NCBI RefSeq assembly: GCF_003286085.1
Contig: NW_020825288.1
Span: 15,128,001 to 15,192,000 of the forward strand
Length of the DNA: 64,000 nucleotides
Direction: 5' to 3'
Source of the DNA: Drosophila persimilis
Taxonomy: Eukaryota > Arthropoda > Insecta > Diptera > Drosophilidae
Every line of letters starts with the position of its first letter. The stretch's first letter is position 1. The position numbers and the translations under genes were made by a program. The notes under the pieces were generated by a model. That model saw nothing but the letters and a program-made list of their open reading frames with translations, was not told the origin of the DNA and did no database searches. Shown here in pieces: positions 49,674 through 59,512 of this stretch.

Positions 49674-51747
49674 ACGACGACGAGGAAAGTACGCCAGAAG
49701 ATAGCGAAGATAGCGATGCCGACCCCAAAATGGAGTTCCTGCTCGGCAACGTAAGTCGGGAGGCTGTGCCTCAGGAGGACCTAACCATTAAAGAGTTTAG
49801 CCTCGATAGCAAAACCAATGCCCTGTCACACCCACAGCCACATGCCCGGCGACAGCTGCTTCGCTCCCTCGTTAGTGCCCGCGCTTACGGCCGCAATATT
49901 CCAACCTATTCTAGCTCTTCGTCCGATGAAGAGAGTCAGGTGGTCATTACCAAGACGGTGGCCGAGGTGAATTCGTTGGCCCTCGGCAGTGACGCGTCGG
50001 TGGAGGATAGCCCGGAATCGGCGCGTACCCTCAAACCAGGCAGTGCCAGGGCCAAAGAAGACCTGGACATTAGCGAGTCGGACGAGGAAGTGGACGATGA
50101 AGAAGAGGAAGATAAAATGAAGTATGGGGACGATATCGGAATCTTGGAAGAAGACGAAGAGGACGTGGAAGAAGAAGAAGAAGTTGAGGACCAAGAGGAA
50201 TATTCGGAAAGCGATGACGCAGTTGACTCTGACGAGGAAGCTCATGAGTCGCCCGATAAATATATATATGGAACCGTTGTCGAAGTGGATCAACAGGAAC
50301 TGGAAGAGGACGAGGAGACACATCAGGATCCGGATCCGGAAGAGCCTGAGACCAAGACCAAGACTGATCCGCCGACAATCGTTGCCCCAGCCGCCCAGAA
50401 CGTCATCACTGTGGAAGATGCCAGCGACAACAGCAGCGAGTCCAGCACCAAGTGTGCTCGCAAAGCCTCCCCCCGAGGTTATGAGACGGACATGAGCCTG
50501 ATCGACAAAAAACATCCGTCACAGCTGCCGGTGGAGGCGAAGCTCGAGGCAATCACCGAGCTCGAGATCGAGATCGACACCGAGACCGAAACTAAGATTG
50601 AGACTGATACTAAGACAAAGCCGGTAATCGAGCCACCAAATTTGATCTACGATCTCACTAAGGAGCAACTCGCAGCGGCCATGCCGCCCATGTCCCAGCT
50701 GGAACAATTTATCAGCGAGATGAACATGAACGTGCCAGACAATAGCTTTATGATGGCTCCGGATGTGGCGGCCGTCAAGCTTCTGGAACGCCAGATGACT
50801 CAGATGTCTGCGATTATAATGAAGTCAATCCGCATGAACGGTGGTGCGGTCAACAATCGAACACTTGATGGACCGTCTATGCCAACGGACATGCTGCGGG
50901 AACGAAGCCCACAAGTGGAAGACGCTGGAGCGGAGTCGACTACGGAATCGAGCCTGACGAGCAGCTGTGATACTGGCGATACTGGTAATACTGCTGAAAA
51001 GCTGTGGACAAAAAGAATGGATCCTCAGGGCTATGAGGAGAATATGAGCTCAGTGGGTTCGCGTTCCCATTGCCGTTGTCCTTCAACCACAGACTGCATG
51101 GAGACGGACCCCGAGCCGGAGACGGTGATGGATGCAGCTTTCTATATGGACGAGTGCGGCCAGGGGGACGGCCTGATGCGTCATCCGCACCAGCGGCGCC
51201 CACCCGAGTTTCAGCACAGCCTATGTAGCATCACCCCGAGCAGCTTCACCAGCGATGACTGTGCCCGTGTCATCAATCTCCCGCGTTCACGATCGTCCAC
51301 CGAAAAGATAAAGTGAGTAGAGTAGAGTTGACCGGTTTGTTTGACTAATGAACTACTAATCCTCTGCCTGTTCGATAGCTACAAGAATCTGGGCCGCAAG
51401 AGCTTCAGCTTCACCAATGCACAGATGCGAGAGATCGAGCGGCAGAACCAGATCTTGCTGCGAAAGATGATGACGGTCAAGCCCACGGCCACGATCAAGG
51501 CCAGCACCAGCGCCATGAAGTGCAACAAAAACGCGACTTCCAATGTGAGTAATCTACCCATGTCTGATATGTACCATCATGGCCGCCTATTTCTGTTCTA
51601 TTCTATCAGCTCCCGCCACCTGCAGCAGCGCGTCTGTCCAGTGCGGCAGTCAATCGGAAGAAGTACCAACGCCAGATCGATTTGGAGAACGATTTGATCA
51701 AGCGCAAGCTAAATGCTATACACACACGTCGTCCGATATTCAAATGA
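49490..51747 (+). CDS. hmw: Hemingway, CFAP97/KIAA1430-family ciliary protein
   Basis: Exons 49490-51312, 51379-51544 and 51610-51747 join in frame through two short GT-AG introns to give 708 residues. The N-terminus is extremely acidic, with an Asp run at residues 44-64 encoded by GAC/GAT repeats. It is followed by a long, probably disordered Asp/Glu/Ser/Thr-rich region. The conserved CFAP97 block spans exons 2 and 3 (about 605-708), with the motif SFTNAQMREIERQNQILLRK and a basic C-terminal helix (KKYQRQIDLENDLIKRKLNA). In D. melanogaster hemingway (CG7669) is needed for sperm flagellum assembly and ciliary motility in chordotonal neurons. The gene converges on WRNexo (293 bp between stop codons). 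The ATG is the first in frame and sits in an A-rich context. Confidence 0.93.
49593..49683 (+). repeat. GAC/GAT repeat coding the acidic tract of hemingway
   Basis: Nearly pure GATGAC/GACGAT units, all in the aspartate frame. The repeat is prone to length change without frameshift and produces long open frames on other strands and phases that are not genes. Confidence 0.9.
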
Positions 51748-52039
51748 AGCCCTGTTGCGGCAGCCCAAACTGTGTTCATAGTTTCATGTTTAGTAATGTT
51801 TTATAAGAATTTACGAATTAAAATTTATTGCAAGTTGAAAAATGTATAAAACGATGTAAACTTAATCTATAATCTGTTCCTATATTAAAAATTGATTGCA
51901 GTTTGAGAAAATGATTAAAAACCTCTAGGGGAATAAATAAATTTGATACAAATAGTCTAAATAACAAGGACAGTCAATGAAATTCGATAATAAAATATGA
52001 GTCCTACGTTATAGATATAGGTAGATTAAGTTGATCCCA

Positions 52040-53487
52040 TCACAATGTTATTTCATTGATTTTCGAGAGAAACGTTTCCCCCAGACCCTTGACTGCTTTG
52101 AATGCCGCCTCTCCATTCTGTTCCTTGAACTGCAATTCGTTTATCAGTTTTTGCTTTTCGCGCTGCTCCAGATCGCGATAGATGACTTGTCCAATCTGAA
52201 ACAGAAGCTAATTTTGAACTCATCTGTTTATAGAATGCTAAGGGCTCTACCCACATAGACATCAATGGCGGCGTACATCAGTTGGTTCTCGTCGAGGGGA
52301 ATGACATGCCACTTGCTCATTCTCACTTTCTTGCTCTTGTCCATGGCCTTCTTAGCTATGAAGTTGGCCAGTCGCTCCAGACTCCAGCGGCCGCCAGTCT
52401 CGCAGATCTCGTTGCACCACACGCCCAGATCGACGCACTTTTCGATAAGTGCATCGGCGGACACCTCGGGAAAGTCGCGCTGCAACTTCCGAAAGTCCCT
52501 GCAAATTTGGGAAATCATTGGATTAATCAAGTTCAGTTGCAACTTTGCTTTAAAATGTTACACTAACGCTTTTATGTTGACGCCGTGCAGGCGCACTTTG
52601 GGATGATTGATCAAAGCCACCAGGGCCGCCGGCAGTTTCTTCAGGTTAGTCAACTGGTAGACGTAGCAGCACTTCTCGTCCACGCAGATTTGAATGACTG
52701 AGGATTTGCCAGGTCCGGTCTGGAACGAGAAGGGCCACTCCATGTCAAATGCCATGGGGACCACATCCACATCGGTCTGTTTGTCCACCCATTGCCTAAT
52801 GTACAAACGAATAAGGCAGTTAAATATAAGCTATCTTTGATTCCATGTTTTGTGTTGCTTACATCACATCGTCAGCGGATGCGGCAATGTCCTGGTTCTC
52901 TGTGAAGTACTTGATCGCTCCGCGGTACTTGATAAACGGCAGCTTTTCGGGCTTCACCTTCTCCGGCGAGGGTGTTCCCTCCTCGGCCATCGATCGTGTG
53001 CTCCGAGTCAAGCGGCCACTGCGACGCTTGGGCGGATTCTCGCTCTCTGCGGTATTTTTTTCCGTATTCTGCGATTCAGAGGGCTAGATAATGAGGGCGC
53101 CAGGTCATTAATTGCTACGCTTACCACTTCGAGTGTATCTAGATTCTTTCGCTTGGCCGCTGGCTTTGCCGATCTTCCCGCTCTGCCCTGCTTTGGCGTA
53201 TCGTTCTGAGCGTTTTCCTTCTCTTTAGCCTGAGATGAAGAAATAATAATTAAGATAACTGAAAGAAAACTGAAATGAATTAGGTGTTGGTGCTTGCCTG
53301 AATAGGAGTGTTTTTATTCGACTGTTTAGCAGCTGCCTTGGGGGTCTCCTTTTTGACTATCGGTTTCTACAACATAAAAAGTTTATCCTGCTCTTCTGTT
53401 TCACTCCGACAATGATTAAGTTCATACTTGCTCTGGAGTTTCGTTGTTTTTATGCTTAATAGGCATTTTGATTAAGAATTTATCCAT
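52040..53487 (-). CDS. WRNexo: WRN-like 3'-5' exonuclease
   Basis: Seven exons on the minus strand join in frame: 53428-53487, 53298-53366, 53125-53229, 52863-53083, 52568-52795, 52255-52498 and 52040-52195, giving 360 residues. The N-terminal third is Lys-rich and disordered ([18 protein letters not shown]). The DnaQ/DEDDy exonuclease fold follows. Exo I is AFDMEW (Asp169, Glu171), Exo II NIKADFRKL (Asp229) and Exo III YAAID (Tyr303, Asp307), so all catalytic residues are present. It corresponds to the exonuclease half of human WRN without the RecQ helicase and should act in the nucleus in replication-linked DNA repair. Intron 2 appears to use a GC donor (CAG|GCAAGC). The gene is divergent from Nup43, with 754 bp between start codons. 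Confidence 0.95.
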
Positions 53488-54152
53488 TATCAGGCCACTT
53501 GTTTGCGTCGTTGCTTTGTTTATATTTTTTTCCCGCCAATAATACGTCGGTCAAATGAACTAGCTGAACTAAATAGTTCATTCGATTTTCATCCCCTCTT
53601 CAGCTCACACACCTTGCAACTTCCACATATTCTTTCGGTATACTGAAAAAATATAGAAAAATACTAAAAATTAATCGCGTTATTCGTATAGGTTATTTTT
53701 ATTGACTTATTTTGTTTAAGCCTTGTTTTAGTCCAAATACAAAAAAAGCAAGGACTAAAAACTAGCCAATCTTGTAGAACATTTATTCATCAATTGCCTA
53801 AAATTATGTGGGCAGAACTAAGGGTTTTAGTTAGCCAGAATTATACAACGGAATATACAAATTGAACAATATGAACCACTGTTCTCTTTCGTTTTTTTGT
53901 GTGATCTATTATGCTAAAACCTTTTTTGTTTGACCTATTTCGCTAAAACCTCTTTATATGCAAAATGCAATAAAAGCAAGTAGTTAACATAAGCCAGTTA
54001 AGTAAAAAATTGATTCATTAATCGGATTAAGTTATGTGGGCATGGTTGAAAATTGTATCTAGCTAGTAAGAAGATCAAAAACGAGGAATATGTAAAATAG
54101 AATTTGAATTCGTCAGTATATTTACGGTATATTTTTAAATGAGACGATATGT

Positions 54153-54164
54153 TTCGGTATATTT
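54153..54164 (+). promoter_or_regulatory. Ohler motif 6-type core promoter element
   Basis: TTCGGTATATTT fits KTYRGTATWTTT exactly. This motif usually accompanies motif 1 in fly housekeeping promoters, and one lies 9 bp downstream. A related TTCGGTATAC sits near 53634 on the WRNexo side. Confidence 0.6.
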
Positions 54165-54172
54165 CTGAGGTT

Positions 54173-54183
54173 CGGTCACACTG
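54173..54183 (+). promoter_or_regulatory. Ohler motif 1 core promoter (M1BP-type) of Nup43
   Basis: CGGTCACACTG matches YGGTCACACTR exactly, 58 bp upstream of the Nup43 ATG. Motif 1 marks constitutive TATA-less promoters and overlaps or adjoins the start site, so transcription should begin around here. Confidence 0.7.
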
Positions 54184-54240
54184 TATACGATAGCAAGCAA
54201 TTTTGTTTATATTTTATGTACCGGGTTAAAGCAGCTAAAT

Positions 54241-55368
54241 ATGTCTTTTCCAACGGTCTCGTCCCACTTCGTATCGGAGAAGATATCCTCCGTCCGGTGG
54301 CTGCCGGAACAACTGCAGCAGAGCGATCGCTTCGTAACCGGCAGCTGGGACATGGACCAGAACTTTGTGCGCTTGTACCGCTTGCAATCGAACCAGTACG
54401 CGGACACCAACGTGGATTTCGTTCCGCGCTGCAACGACAAGGTGGCCATAGAAGGAGACGTCACAGCAATGGAGTTCGCCGACAAGAACACATTGGCCGT
54501 GAGCTGCGCCGATGGTGAGTTCTGTCCATTTCATTTAAAAACGAAATTAACTAGGACCCTCCAATTACCAGGCCACCTCAGTTTGCTGAATATGCAGCGT
54601 GCCGTGGAGGAGGATCAGCTTCAGCGCACAGCACGCAGCGAACGACTGCACTACTTCAAGCGCACCAACAAATCCTCACCGTGCACCGACCTTTCCGTGT
54701 ATGGCGGGGACATTGCCACCGTTGGCGAAGACGGCTGCGTCAACATAATGAATGCCAGCAACATAAAGCAAGTGAAACGCACCATAGAGGCAGATAGCAT
54801 GTCCCTGCTCTCGGTGTGCTATATCAGCCAGCAACAGTTGGTCACTGCCAATCGCATGGGCGTGATCCGCATCCTCGATGCCCGCGCTTCCACCGCGGCG
54901 CAGGAAAAAATTTCCATCATGGTGGGCAGCAAGGACGAAAAAAGTTCCAACTATGTTTCCGCCCTGGGTACGCATCCCATGCAGCACCACATTCTTCTTT
55001 GCGGCACTGAGGAGGGCACTATAACGGTGTGGGATCTGCGCAACTTGCAGTTCCCTGCCTCGTATCTAAGTGCACATGAAAGTGCCATTACCGACATCGC
55101 CTTCCATCGTAACGATCCCTCGAAGGTATTCACAGCCGCCGAGGAAGGCGAGGTCTGGATGTGGTCGGAAAACAAGGGGATAGGCGACCGAAACCTTCAC
55201 GATGGCAAAAGCGCCTGGCTGAGTGGGGATCGTTTGCGTTCGCTGGTCAATGTGGATGGCGTGTTGACCAGGATTCGCAAGGCCATCAATTCCTTTGATA
55301 TGAATGGGCCGCGCCTCATATGCGGCGGGGACACAGAAGCTGTTTATTTAGTAGATAATATTTTTTGA
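54241..55368 (+). CDS. Nup43: Nucleoporin Nup43, WD40 protein
   Basis: Exons 54241-54514 and 54572-55368 give 356 residues. The 57-nt intron (GTGAGT...TTACCAG) is a multiple of three without a stop, so the unspliced frame stays open. Splicing yields CADGHLSLL, as expected for the protein. WD40-type repeats are visible: SVRWLP...GSWDMD, DLSVYGGDIATVGEDGCVNIM, LLCGTEEGTITVWDLRN and DIAFHRNDPSKVFTAAEEGEVWMW. Nup43 is a peripheral subunit of the Nup107-160 (Y) complex of the nuclear pore and also acts at kinetochores in animals. Its length is close to human NUP43 (380 residues). Convergent with the zinc-finger gene, with only 58 bp between them. An out-of-frame upstream ATG (54216) overlaps the start. 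Confidence 0.95.
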   Translation: MSFPTVSSHFVSEKISSVRWLPEQLQQSDRFVTGSWDMDQNFVRLYRLQSNQYADTNVDFVPRCNDKVAIEGDVTAMEFADKNTLAVSCADGEFCPFHLKTKLTRTLQLPGHLSLLNMQRAVEEDQLQRTARSERLHYFKRTNKSSPCTDLSVYGGDIATVGEDGCVNIMNASNIKQVKRTIEADSMSLLSVCYISQQQLVTANRMGVIRILDARASTAAQEKISIMVGSKDEKSSNYVSALGTHPMQHHILLCGTEEGTITVWDLRNLQFPASYLSAHESAITDIAFHRNDPSKVFTAAEEGEVWMWSENKGIGDRNLHDGKSAWLSGDRLRSLVNVDGVLTRIRKAINSFDMNGPRLICGGDTEAVYLVDNIF

Positions 55369-55426
55369 AGCAATATCTGTTCACTGCCATTCAAATACAA
55401 TTTTTCCGTTACGCCTCCTCACTATA

Positions 55427-56040
55427 CTATGTATTTTTAGAGACAATATCGCATTTCTTTGATTTTGAGTGTGCCATTAGCGATTGGGAATTCGGGAAAA
55501 GAAGCTTGCAGCGGCAGCAACTATCCTTCCAGTTGTGGTGTCCCATTATACGTTGGTGTTTCACCATATTGAGTCTAACAAAAGAAAAAGAAAGTAAGCT
55601 TACTATTTCTTTTCGGACCGAAAGACTATTTACTCGGTTTCGAACCCGCGAGAGCATTGCTTCCACGCACATCGGAACTCCTTGAGATAATTCTCTTTCT
55701 GGTGACACTTCTGATGTGTATTGCGATCGTAGCGGCTTGCGAACACCTCCTGGCAGAAAAGGCACTCGTAGAAATGATCCTCTTGGTTCTCTCTTAGTCG
55801 ATTGCGGTGATGTTTTTGGCTGGTCGAAGCCGAACCTCTTGACTTATTCGAGTCCTGCACCAAAGGTAAAGGGTCGGGCGGCTTCACCTCCGGCGTGGCA
55901 TAAACATAATCCAGCACCAGGCTCAGGCCCAAGGACATGGATACAGCCATACAGCTGGGAAAAGACGAAAATTCCATACTTCAGTTCTCCTAAAGCCCCG
56001 TTGCAAGTAGTCACCTTTTGCACTCAGGCACGTCGGCCAT
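55427..56040 (-). CDS. Small C2H2 zinc-finger protein
   Basis: Three exons, 56015-56040, 55634-55954 and 55427-55574, join through two ~60-nt GT-AG introns into a 164-residue protein. It starts MADVPECKSCMAV. Three zinc-finger-like modules follow: YECLFCQEVF...HQKCH (C2H2), FRCAWKQCSRGF...HQRIMGH (C-x4-C, H-x5-H, split by intron 2), and a last one with C-x2-C and H-x5-C ending SKSKKC. The link to the next finger is only complete after splicing. I do not recognise the family beyond C2H2; it is probably a nuclear nucleic-acid or protein binder. It is tail-to-tail with Nup43 and upstream in tandem with glass; both strands are unrelated in function. Confidence 0.85.
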
Positions 56041-57004
56041 TAATTGATTAGTAATTCCTTTTAACAAAAGCTGTCAAAAATAAAGTAGGGGTACTCTGTG
56101 TTGCAATAACTTTATAAATACTTTTCGATATTTATTATTCATACTTTGCTTGGTATACGCAAACGTTGGCTTAGATCAATCAAAGCACCTGTCCTAAATG
56201 TAAACTTAAACGCTAAAACTATTTATATGATTAACTTGTAAGTGTGTCTGTGTGTGTTTAAATTTTCTCATTTTGGGTGCTGCTGTGTTGTGAGTGTGTA
56301 TCCATCTGACTTAATGTCTACTTCGTTGGCTAATTTTTTTGAATAGATTTATGCGTGTTTTTCAACTACCTTACATGCGTACGAATGTACTCTATATGTA
56401 TATATGAATGCTATGCGAATATAATAAATACAATATGTATATATGTCTATATGTATGCATGTATGTACAGTGAAGCACTTAGGGCTAAACCGGATACGGA
56501 TCCGTCGCGATATTTGCTTAATTATCCTCGATCCAACAGAAACATCAATTTGAGCATTTTCAACTGCATTCTGGGGCGGCACTTGGAGGCTCTCTCTCTC
56601 TCTTTGAATATTTAATGTTTTACCGTTAACAACTTTTTAAGTACCTACTTGATTTATCCCTTGCAGTGTAATGATATTCTATTAAACAATCCGAAATAAT
56701 TCATAATCAGTGTGGCTCATTTGAAATTTTAAGGTTAGAATAATCCAATGCACATCAAATGCTGCTTCAAGAATACCTTTAATATTTAGTTCAGTTTGTG
56801 TTTAAATGACTTTGCTGAAACCAATGAAAAGTGTTTTTTGCAAGGATAAATCATCTCCACCATTCGAATTTGGCTGTTGGGCCATTGTTCCGTTGTTCCA
56901 TTTTCATGAACTTTGTTCTGGGCGTGTGTACCTGGTAGATGCTACCTATATCTGTATATGTATATTTATCCCTATAAGTATGTCCCTATATGTCTTATGG
57001 GGCT

Positions 57005-57265
57005 CTAGTAGAAACGCTCGAACTTGGGCGGCTTGTTGAGTGCGCAGAAATAATACCCTGAATAGTTTTGTGTGGCGCCGGGTGGAGTGTAGTCGCTGAT
57101 GCTGTAGTTCCCGTAGTCGTAGTTGCTCATGTGGGAGTGGCCGTGTGCGTGGGCCTGGTGGTGGTGCTGATGTGCTGCGTGCTGGTGGTGCACATGATGT
57201 AGATGATTCGGGTGCTGGTGCGGGGGGTGATAGTGCTGAAAACCGCCTGCACTGCGTGGCTTTTG
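57005..57265 (-). other. gl: Stop-codon readthrough extension of Glass
   Basis: Directly after the glass UGA (57266-57268) the same frame stays open for 86 codons to a TAG at 57005-57007. The stop context is UGA-C, the leakiest fly context. The extension is His-rich (HHVHHQHAAHQHHHQAHAHG) and then Tyr/aromatic-rich (NYDYGNYSISDYTPPG), ending KPPKFERFY. Readthrough would give 679 residues. As I recall, glass readthrough has been proposed or shown in D. melanogaster. Confidence 0.7.
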
Positions 57266-59512
57266 TCATGTGAGGAGGCTGCTGCCACCACCGTTGCTGC
57301 CACTGCCGCTGCTGCTGCCATTGTTGTTGTTGTTGCCATGGACGCGCATGTGCCGATTGAGGTTGCCCGACTGCGAGAACCTGTGTGGGAGAGTGAGGAG
57401 TGGTCCGGTGGTACGGAAAAATCAGTTCCAGTTTAGCCTTTCGGCAGGGGAATCCCCGGGCTTTCGGCACTTACCTGAGCAGGCACAGCTTGCACTGGTA
57501 GGGCTTCTCGCCGCTGTGGATGCGCAGATGCTTGGTCAAGGTGGAGCTGTCCGAGAAGGACTTCTTGCAGGAGGAGCAACGGTACGGCCGCTCCCCGGAG
57601 TGCGTGCGCATGTGCGTGGTGACGCTGGAGCTCTGCGAGAAGCGTCTATCACAAATGGGACAGCGGAACGGCTTCTGGCCGGTGTGTGTGCGTACGTGGG
57701 CCGTCAGATTGGCGGCCTGGGAGAAGCTCTTGTTGCAGTCCGGACAGCGATACGGCCGCTCGCCAGAGTGGGTGCGTAGGTGCGTCTTCAGTGTGCTGGG
57801 CCGGGCGTACGTCTTCCCGCAGAGTCGGCACAGATTCGGCTTCAAGTCGCCGGCGGCGCTGCCGTCCCCATCCTCGGTGCTGTCCTCCCCATCGTCGTCG
57901 AAGGCAGATAGTCCCAGCCCCAATGCCGACGCCCCCACCTGGTACCCGCTCCCGGGGCTCTTGTGGGGCGGCGTGTAGCTCTGGCCTCCACCCACGCCCG
58001 CGGCATAGTAGCCCAGCGCGGCGGATGTGCTGGGGGCAGGCGGCGACGGCGACTCCTTGTCACCGACGGCCAGCGGCGGCAAAGATCCCAGTCCTGTGGG
58101 TGTCGGGACAGGCGCACGGAAGTCCGCCGTGAAAGAGTAGGTGGCCGAGGCAGGGTAGTGGGTGGGACTCAGCAGCGGCGGGTATAGCACATTCACCGCC
58201 GAGGAACTGCTGGGTGGCGTCCAGTTCATCTGTGAGCACTGCATGGGCACTCCTGTGCCGTCGGCGGCCCCGTAGCCGTGGTGCATGGTCATGTTCATGC
58301 TCACGTTCACACTCATGCTGGGGTACATGGCCGCTGCGGCTGTCGGGGCACTGGGTCCCGCCTCATAGTAGCACGAGCCGCTTCCGGGACCGCCTCCGTT
58401 GCTGCTGCTGCCTTGGAGGAGCGTGTTTCCGCCGTGCGATGCCTGGTTCTGCGCTTGCTGCGAGTGCAGGTGCTGGTGATGCTGGTGCTGGGATTGGTGG
58501 TTGCCATGTCCGTGCTGCTGGCCACCGTTGGGCGAGATGAGCATCTGGTGGGGATGGACGGTGTAGGACAGCGAGGCCTGGTGCGGATTGCCGGTGAAGT
58601 TGTAAGAGGCGCCGCACGGCGAGAAGGGGAACAGGCTGGGCAGCGGGTCAATGTCCAGGGGCGGCAGGCCGGGAAAGGTGGAAGCCATCTCGTCGGTGCT
58701 CCAGTAGCTGTTGCTGCCGTTGCCGGCGTTGTTGCCGCTACCTGCACCGGTGCCCGTTAGATTGCTGCTGCTGCTAGCCGGCGGAGTGGTGTTGATCTGG
58801 ATGTGGCCACCGCCGCCGCTGATACCGATGCCGATTCCAACGCCGATGGTGGGATCGAAGCAGCCGCCGCAGTCGAAGTCGCTGCTGGTGAGCGAGGAGA
58901 TGGGCAGGGCGGTGTTGCCTTGGCAGGACAGGCAGCCGACGCAGGATGCAGCGCACTCTTGCTGTGGATGGACGGATACGCGACCGGTTAGGACTTGACA
59001 GGACGAGCGGAAAAACGGAAATACCTGCGGACTGTCCAGCGCCAGGCCGAATAAGGGATTGTTGGGCACATAGCCCGTCTCTGGTTCCACGGGACCTCCG
59101 TTTGAGACATCGCACGATATGTACATAGCTCCACCCTCTTGATCTTCCAGGGAATCTGCGCAGGTGAGAGGACATGCAAAGGGGATAAGAAATCGAGTGG
59201 TTAGCCCGCTGGAAAGCTGTCAGAGATGCCCGCAAGCCAAGCGTATTCCCCAGGCACGTTTCGCGCGCGTTCCACCGCTGCAGCAACCACTGTGCGCTCA
59301 ACGAAACTCCGCCCCTTGAGCCGCGCACGACTCGCACGCGCACACAAACGCAGACACAGAAACGAATACAGATGAATGCCAGCCCGCCATTTGCTTTGCT
59401 CTTCATGCGGGGTCTCTGTATCTGAATCTGTGTATCTGCGTGTGTGTAGCTCACAAACACACTCACCCAGAATTATGTTCAAGAGTCTGGAACCTTTATA
59501 TAACAATCCCAT
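57266..59512 (-). CDS. gl: Glass, photoreceptor-determining C2H2 transcription factor
   Basis: Four exons, 59467-59512, 59025-59155, 57475-58961 and 57266-57380, join in frame to 592 residues (604 in D. melanogaster). The start [12 protein letters not shown] and the segment [19 protein letters not shown] are those of Glass. A long Gly/Ser/His/Pro-rich activation region follows. The C-terminus carries five C2H2 fingers in a row (for example [21 protein letters not shown]). The last one, [17 protein letters not shown], is split by the final intron. Glass is a nuclear factor driving photoreceptor differentiation downstream of the retinal determination genes. The intron between exons 2 and 3 (58962-59024, 63 nt) is open in frame, so a retained form would add 21 residues. 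Codon use is GC-rich. The upstream region presumably contains its eye enhancers. Confidence 0.97.

Noticed and set aside
49513-49754. Ser-only and Met/Thr-only frames over the hemingway acidic tract
   Set aside because: Shadow frames of the GAC/GAT repeat.
49826-50515. 229-codon minus-strand frame inside hemingway
   Set aside because: Antisense of an acidic coding sequence gives a hydrophobic Phe/Leu-rich shadow; no independent evidence.
57520-58760. Plus-strand frames of 95-160 codons across glass
   Set aside because: Antisense of the zinc-finger exon and its GC-rich linker.
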